From NCBI GenBank assembly GCA_017613335.1, contig JAGAEB010000031.1:1-6628 (forward strand): a stretch of DNA of 6,628 nucleotides. Direction: 5' to 3'. Origin of the DNA: Methanosarcinaceae archaeon. GTDB taxonomy: Archaea > Halobacteriota > Methanosarcinia > Methanosarcinales > Methanosarcinaceae. The notes beneath the pieces were generated by a model. It did not search any database, had not been told where the DNA came from, and saw nothing but the letters and a program-made list of their open reading frames with translations. This document shows positions 1 through 5,300 of this stretch, in pieces. Positions within the stretch are counted from its first letter, which is position 1. Each line of letters opens with the position of its first letter. Position numbers and translations under genes: made by a program.

Positions 1-319
1 AGAGTTCATTGACGGCCGCGGCCGCCGACAGAAGCGACTGCGTGCCGATGCCGAGTCCGATATGCATCGGCATCCTTTCCGCAAAATCGATCTCAATCCC
101 GCCGTCTTCCGGCAGGAGTCTGCGGATAACGTTTTCAACCTTCTGATCCATGGCCGGACATCCGGAAACGACGACGTCGCCGGCCGCGATCTTCCGCGCC
201 CTGAGGCGGACGCCGCAAAGATCGAGCGCCAGACCGACACCGCCGTCGATGCGGCCGGATTCGCCGTTCATGTCGATGAGAGACATATGGATCCTTGAAG
301 GAGATGTGATTTCGATCAT
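1..319 (-). CDS. mptG: Beta-ribofuranosylaminobenzene 5'-phosphate synthase, N-terminal part (cut by window edge)
   Basis: This is the first 106 codons of a GHMP-kinase-fold enzyme that joins phosphoribosyl pyrophosphate to 4-hydroxybenzoate or p-aminobenzoate, with loss of CO2 and pyrophosphate, in cytoplasmic tetrahydromethanopterin synthesis. Two family blocks are visible in the translated minus strand. PSRIHMSLIDMNGE (residues 7-20), followed by GRIDGGVGLAL (22-32), is the typical RFAP synthase start. HIGLGIGTQ (86-94) is the glycine-rich GHMP nucleotide or phosphate loop. I chose ATG at 317-319 because it places the family block at the usual distance from the N-terminus. An AGGGA ribosome-site match at 329-333 lies 9 nt upstream. 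A second in-frame ATG at 401-403 lies upstream of the expected transcription start and is unlikely. The C-terminal two thirds are outside the window. The gene is transcribed divergently from the operon at 871. The family call is confident; the exact start is a little less so. Confidence 0.88.
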   Translation of the reverse strand, partial: MIEITSPSRIHMSLIDMNGESGRIDGGVGLALDLCGVRLRARKIAAGDVVVSGCPAMDQKVENVIRRLLPEDGGIEIDFAERMPMHIGLGIGTQSLLSAAAAVNEL

Positions 320-417
320 GATGGTCAGTCCCTGTTCTGCGGCAGATTTCCGAAAAAGGATGTCCGTATCGGTCCTGCGGCAGGATATAAGAATTTTGTA
401 CATATTCATCGCATCGG

Positions 418-429
418 TATTAAAATTAA
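418..429 (-). promoter_or_regulatory. TATA-box-like promoter of the RFAP synthase gene
   Basis: The minus strand reads TTAATTTTAATA, an AT-only stretch in otherwise GC-rich surroundings. Archaeal transcription usually starts about 25 bp downstream of the TATA centre, which gives a start near 396-399 and a leader of roughly 78 nt before the ATG at 319. This placement argues against the in-frame ATG at 403. It is a motif match only, and no BRE is obvious. Confidence 0.45.
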
Positions 430-532
430 CTCAGACAGGACAGAAAAAGTCAGGAACCGCCCGGGAAACGTTCTGCGAAGAATCTGACGGAAAAGATGCA
501 TGAAAGAACAGTCATGTGAAAAGTGAATGAAT

Positions 533-676
533 GTGAAGGGGCACGAGTGTGAAGGTGCACATGTGTGAAGGGACACATGTGTGAAGGGACACATGTGTGA
601 AGGGACACATATGTGAAGGGACACATGTGTGAAGGGACACATGTGTGAAGGGACACATGTGTGAAGGGACACATGA
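533..676. repeat. Tandem array of nine 16-bp units
   Basis: The unit is GTGAAGGGACACATGT on the plus strand. Units begin at 533, 549, 565, 581, 597, 613, 629, 645 and 661. Those at 565, 581, 613, 629 and 645 are identical. The one at 597 has a single change, 533 and 549 are diverged, and 661 breaks down at its last base. Degenerate relatives continue on both sides: about 516-532 on the left, and 707-724 and 725-745 on the right. Each unit junction creates the perfect palindrome ACACATGTGT, so the array is also a ladder of 10-bp palindromes separated by GAAGGG. It fills the divergent intergenic region. A uniform core with decaying ends is what replication slippage or unequal exchange produces. 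Function is unknown; protein-binding iterons, a structural spacer or a neutral minisatellite are all possible. Confidence 0.93.
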
Positions 677-798
677 GCGGGGGAGCACGGGCGGGAAAAT
701 GAACGGGTGAAAAAGTGTATGCATGTAAAGGGACGTGTGTGAAGGAGCCGTCCGGAAACGTATCATCATATTTCTGATGAGAGACCGGCGGAAATGTT

Positions 799-842
799 TC
801 TGTGTTTTTTCACAAGATTAATATATAATGGGAAAACACAGA
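799..842. promoter_or_regulatory. Perfect 10-bp inverted repeat flanking the TATA box (candidate operator)
   Basis: The left arm TCTGTGTTTT (799-808) is the exact reverse complement of the right arm AAAACACAGA (833-842). The 24 bp between the arms hold the TATA element of the downstream operon. Arm centres are 34 bp apart, close to three helical turns, so proteins bound to both arms would sit on the same DNA face. The left arm also lies in a smaller TGTG-N6-CACA dyad (801-814). Autoregulation by the operon's own product is an inference; the repeat itself is read directly. Confidence 0.5.
821..829 (+). promoter_or_regulatory. TATA box of the two-gene operon
   Basis: ATATATAAT is a strong archaeal TATA element. 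It predicts a transcription start near 848-852, leaving a leader of about 20 nt before the ATG at 871. Only the stretch AAGATT lies in the BRE position. The element lies between the arms of the inverted repeat at 799-842. Confidence 0.7.
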
Positions 843-870
843 TAATTTGCGTAATCAGGAGAACAGAGAA

Positions 871-1914
871 ATGGATGACTGTTTTGAAAAGTCGGAAATA
901 ACGGTGTATATTAATGAAGGCGTTGAGAAAGTACCGATATCTGATGCAGCAGATATTCTGAAACATTTACAGAATGTTGTATACCACATTGATGCGCACC
1001 TTCAGGGCATGAAAGTGACGACACAGTTTCAAAGATCGGTTGTTGCCGAATCCACTCTTTATTTCAGGGAAATCTCAAAAGGCAGTCTGTCTGCGGATCT
1101 GTCTTTTAATCCGTATCAGACGGTCATTCCTGCATACGTCAGTGAATCTTCTTCAGGCAGTCTTCCGCGGCTGCAGCAGGTTGTCTGCATCATGGAGGAA
1201 ATCATACAGAAAACCAACGAGGGATTTCAGTCTGCGGACGCTTTTAAGAGTGTCATCGACAATTCGGACAGATTGTATTACATCATGTCGGAAATTGACA
1301 GGATATGGCCGGATTCGTGCGAAACGCCGGTGTCTGTCAGATCAGGCCCCCATAAAATTTCCCTTAATCCGGAAAACAAAGAAAATATCAATATCGTTCT
1401 TGAAGAAATTGATTCACAAAGGAACAGCCGTGAGAACAAAATCTATGTCGGTCGTGTTATTGATACTTCTGTCAATCCGAGAAAGATTCTGTTGAGTACA
1501 CCGGAAGGAAAAGTATCACTGAAATATATGTCCGGACTGGAAAATGTACTGAAAGACGCACTGATGAAATTCATTCGTGTATCTGTGTCAGGAAATGAAA
1601 TCAAAGAGAAATCAGACATTTCCGAATGCAATGAGTATGCGCTGAACAGTCTCTCCGAAAAATGCCGGCTTTCCCTGAAAAAACCACTGAGGCTTATTTT
1701 TTCATACGATGAGGAATGCGAAGCATATTTTGTAAATGCCGGAGCATTCAATCTGTGGACGTGCTCGCCGTCATTGAAGACAGCCGTTGCGGAGATTAAC
1801 GGACACGCAGAGTATCTGTGGGGTGCGTATGCGTTACAGGATAACGACAACCTGGAAAAAAGCGGGCAGGATCTTAAGAAAAACCTCCTGGATCATCTGG
1901 AGGAAAAAGAATGA
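871..1914 (+). CDS. Unassigned 347-residue protein with HicB-like C-terminus, putative antitoxin-side partner
   Basis: I do not recognise a named family. The protein is acidic to neutral, has no signal peptide or membrane segment, and should be cytoplasmic. Three parts can be seen. Residues 1-150 are alpha/beta, with an amphipathic helix around 24-45, a strand-turn block REISKGSLSADL (66-77) and helices at 100-145. Residues 191-241 look like a small beta-barrel: strands around VGRVID, KILLST, GKVSLKY and a closing FIRVSVSG. Residues 272-345 have the strand-strand-helix order of HicB-type antitoxins, with LIFSYDEECEAYFVN, then a helix from 301 and a charged C-terminal helix. Start: ATG 871 has AGGAG at 857-861, 9 nt upstream. 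A TTG at 847 would extend the frame but sits at or before the predicted transcription start. The stop overlaps the next gene's start as ATGA, so the two are translationally coupled. The antitoxin role is inferred from layout and fold pattern only. Confidence 0.8.
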   Translation: MDDCFEKSEITVYINEGVEKVPISDAADILKHLQNVVYHIDAHLQGMKVTTQFQRSVVAESTLYFREISKGSLSADLSFNPYQTVIPAYVSESSSGSLPRLQQVVCIMEEIIQKTNEGFQSADAFKSVIDNSDRLYYIMSEIDRIWPDSCETPVSVRSGPHKISLNPENKENINIVLEEIDSQRNSRENKIYVGRVIDTSVNPRKILLSTPEGKVSLKYMSGLENVLKDALMKFIRVSVSGNEIKEKSDISECNEYALNSLSEKCRLSLKKPLRLIFSYDEECEAYFVNAGAFNLWTCSPSLKTAVAEINGHAEYLWGAYALQDNDNLEKSGQDLKKNLLDHLEEKE

Positions 1915-2321
1915 AACCGGAAAAAAAGGAAAAAGTCGTCGCCGCACTTTTGAGAAAAGGGTTTGTTGAAGATAATTCACACCACAGATATTTCAGATAT
2001 TCTCCGGGCGGAAAAAGTACCGGCGTATACACATTTATCAGTCACGGACATACCGAATGTTCGTCGGCAATATTGACAAATATGAAAAATCAACTGCATC
2101 TGACACAGGATCAGCTCAAAGATCTGATCGACTGCCCTCTTACAAAAGAGCAGCTTGAAGAAATATACCGTAAACAGGGACTTCTGCCGGATCCTGACCG
2201 GGAGAAAACCCAATCGGGCAGAAATCGCTGTTGTGCGGTCAATATCTCCCGGAGATGTGCAGGACTCTGCGCCCGTACGAAAAGCACATACCTCTCAAAG
2301 CAGCGTCACGTCAGGATCTGA
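1911..2321 (+). CDS. Small HicA-like protein (putative RNase toxin), 136 residues
   Basis: Residues 1-92 resemble HicA-type mRNA interferases, small double-stranded-RNA-binding-fold proteins that cleave RNA and are neutralised by a HicB partner. Visible points are an N-terminal helix ending in LLRKGFVED, then NSHHRYFRY (22-30), comparable to the GSHH-F motif that carries the catalytic histidine of HicA (here H24 or H25). Next come a second strand block VYTFISHGHTE (39-49) and a helical tail reading LIDCPLTKEQLEEIYRKQG (72-90). ATG at 1911 has GGAGG at 1899-1903 with 7-nt spacing and overlaps the previous stop by 4 bp. The tail from about residue 95 is Cys/Arg-rich, matches nothing I recognise, and could be run-on after loss of an earlier stop. 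The last 27 bp overlap the 3' end of the DP2 gene on the other strand. The gene is confident; the HicA relationship is moderate, and canonical HicA is only about 60-90 residues. Confidence 0.72.
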   Translation: MKPEKKEKVVAALLRKGFVEDNSHHRYFRYSPGGKSTGVYTFISHGHTECSSAILTNMKNQLHLTQDQLKDLIDCPLTKEQLEEIYRKQGLLPDPDREKTQSGRNRCCAVNISRRCAGLCARTKSTYLSKQRHVRI

Positions 2322-5300
2322 GGATCGGTCCGGAGAGAAACGGTCGAGTTTCGTCTGGCATTCGTCTTTGTTTTCGAATGTGCTGCGGATGTCTTCGGCG
2401 ACGATGTTGATCCGTTCGACTGTGTAGTCGGAGACGCCGTATTTCTCTGCGACGTTCCTGGCGATGTCGACATATTTCCGGACGGCGCCTTCGTGGACGG
2501 TCAGGATGACTTTTCCGCCGCAGAAGGGACAGGTGCCGCTCAGAGGGGGTCTTCTGAATTTGGCTTCGCAGCCGAGACAGCGCGTCGACTGTCTTGAAAA
2601 GGCTCTGAGATTTCCGATGATGTCCGGGAGCAGATGGGACGTCAGGACTTTTTCGGCGACATCGATGACGTCGACGGCGCGGATGATCATGCCGAGATTC
2701 ATCTGGGCTTCCATTTTCTCGCTCATCGATCCGAGGACCTTATAAGAAGAATACCGCGGTCCGACGGCGATGTTCGTCGTATCGTGCGTGAAACGGAATT
2801 TTTCATACTGGTCGGGCCGGCCGAGACGGCCGCTGACGAGGTCGATCTTTTTTTCGAGCTCGCCGGGGCTCGTGAATTTTTCCGTCGCCAGATAGAATCC
2901 CAAAGGATAACGGGCGCCCATGTCGATATTCTGCGCCTCCTTGTCAACTTCTTTCGGATCGAGGATCGTCGTCAGAACGAGCGGCGCATCCATCCGGCCG
3001 CCGCGTTTGTCGGGCAGATATTCACGGGAGAAATTCAGAAGACCGTCCAAAAGAAGCATGACGCAGTCTTCGTCGCCGTCGCAGTTGCGCCTTTTCGATG
3101 CATGGAAATACGGATGGGCAAAACCGACGGATGCCGTCGTAAAGCCGATGAGCCGGCAGAGGACGCCCGCGGATGTGTGCGGCGCAAGCCCCATCATCAT
3201 TGTTCCGACAAGGTCGTGGATGCTGCGGGCATTGTAATACGGCGCCATGCCGTAATACCGGACAAGGAGATCGTCGATATACTGCGTCGTTCTGAGGATG
3301 TAGCCGGCGCAGTCATAGGAGACGATGATGTCCTGAATGAACAGGCAGACGACCTGATCATCCGAAACGAGCGGCTTTCCGTAGATGTCGTGCGTGTAGC
3401 CCAGGCGCAGCAGATCGGCCGTCGTGATGCCGAGTTCGTCGGCGCGGATATGTGTGAGCGGGATGTCTGACATATCATAGCGGATCGTTCCGTCTTTGAA
3501 CATCGTCAGGCCGTGACGGGCTCTGAGGATGCCTTTTTCGATCGGCTCGGGCGACTGAGCCTTGCTCGTCAGTTTTTTGACGCCTTTGATCTCCAGTTTT
3601 CTGATCTCGCGCGTCTGCGCGGAATTTTCTGTAAAGCCGAGACGGTTGAGGGCTCTTTTGAAAATGCGGCTGAAATCCATTTCCACAGGCACGATGTTCG
3701 TCGTCGGACGCCCGCAGGCAGGACAGATCTCGTCCGATGTTTCGATCTGACAGCGCGGACACTGTATCTTGGCGACGGTATAAGCGCCGCAGCTGCAGCG
3801 CCATCTGTACGTGTCTTCGCCGCATTCAGGACATTTGCGGAGGCCTGCTCTGACAGAGAATCTGCCGCACTGACGCTCATCTTTTCCGAAAAGAGTCATC
3901 TGTCCGGACGCCGGCTTTGCCGGCCTTCCGGGATCACTGCCTGCATTTTCCGCATCCGGCGCCCGGTATTCGGCGGCTTTTGCAAAGATCCGGGCCTTTC
4001 CGCCGAATTCCCCCAACGGGAAAAGAGAATGCGCCGCAGGCGACATTTTTCTTTTATCGGATTTTTCCGGCCTTCCCATCCTGGCGCCGATCCTTGACGG
4101 CGCGCGCGCTTTGATGCAGATGCCTGAGAGGATATTGACAGCTTCAAGGGCTGTCGTGACCGGATAACGGGAATCTGAAAAGCGGTACCGGAGCGGGAGA
4201 TCAGATGAAATGTCTTCGCCGGCATCAACGGTGAAACGATCCTTTCCGAGAAGACCGAGAGAGCGCAGGAGAGGCGCGGGATCGGCGATCAGAAGACGGC
4301 CGTTTCTGATGCGGTGGAAGACGAGCAGATTTTCAAGGATGATCTTGACGCCTGATGTCAGGCATTCCTCATAAGGAAGCGCCAGGCAGACGTGTCCCGT
4401 AAATCCGCTTTCAAGATAAGCAGCCGTATCAAACGGTTCTTCGGCAGGTTTTCTGAGAGAAGCGTATCTGTCTGCAGATCCCGGCGCCGGGCCCTGGCCG
4501 GCGGCAGATCCTGACACGGATCCGGAATCGTTTTCCGGATCGGTTCCGTCGGTATTTTCGTTTCCGCCGGCGTTTTCGGATCCGCAGGAATTTTCGTTTC
4601 CGTTGTCAGTTCCGGCGAACATCATCATCCGACCGTATTCGTCGGACGGATTTCCGTAAAGATCTGTCTGGATGACCTTGCGGGAGGCGTGTCCGGCGGC
4701 GGAATCGTCGGCGAACATCTCTGTTTCGCCGTCGCCGTCGTAGCTGTAATCTGTGAGGTAGTTGAATTCGTCGCCGTCGTCTTCGTCGATGAAGTCGATG
4801 AGTTCGCTGATGTCTTCGCCGGGGGATGTTTTGTCTGCCCGGCTTTTGGACTTTGCATAGACGGGGCCTTCCGGCACTCTTTCTTCCGTTCCCGGGACTT
4901 TACCTTCCGTCTTATAATATATGAGAGAGCCGCGGCTGCGGACAAGATCATAGAGTTTTTCCAGCTCGTCGACGGTGACGTCATGCCAAAGATAAGTGAA
5001 GTCGGGGTGAAGCGGGATCCCGAGAGAGGCCAGACGCAGAGCTTCTTCGGCGGAGATGTGTTCGAGTTTCCGTTCATCTGATGTGATCTCCGGCGCATAC
5101 CAAAGACCGCGTTCTTCGGCGCCCGGCATCCATTTTCTGACGTCTGCCGGCGGATCCGGTGCGGACGGGCTTTCGGGATCCATGACGTTCTCGTAATCAT
5201 AGAGCCACCATTCAAAACAGTACGGCGACGGCATGAGCAGGTGGTTGTTCTCCAGAAAATCCCCGTAATTGAAAAGGATCTCGCCGATGTCGACGATGTA

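Noticed and set aside
62..503. Plus-strand ORFs at 62-298 and 150-503
   Set aside because: They are antisense to the recognised RFAP synthase N-terminus and its promoter region, with no family signal of their own.
533..676. CRISPR array
   Set aside because: The repeats are 16 bp, directly abutting and without unique spacers, and no cas genes are nearby.
406..769. Three overlapping minus-strand ORFs with CPFTHVSLHT-type repeats
   Set aside because: They are a by-product of the 16-bp array, which has no stop in any minus frame. All three give the same cyclic peptide, with no ribosome site or family resemblance.
763..780. Small hairpin TCATCA-N6-TGATGA
   Set aside because: A 6-bp AT-rich stem with no T-tract and no gene ending nearby is probably chance, not a terminator.
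847..870. TTG start at 847 for the first operon gene
   Set aside because: It lies at or before the transcription start predicted from the TATA box at 821-829, while ATG 871 has a well-spaced AGGAG.
3060..3100. Intein at the DP2 active site
   Set aside because: This position carries inteins in some archaeal DP2 genes, but here the motif RRNCDGDEDCVMLL is continuous.
2634..3470. 278-codon plus-strand ORF, and other long plus-strand ORFs up to 6503
   Set aside because: They lie antisense to strongly conserved DP2 sequence in GC-rich DNA, which favours long shadow frames. Their translations are Arg/Asp-rich and resemble no family.
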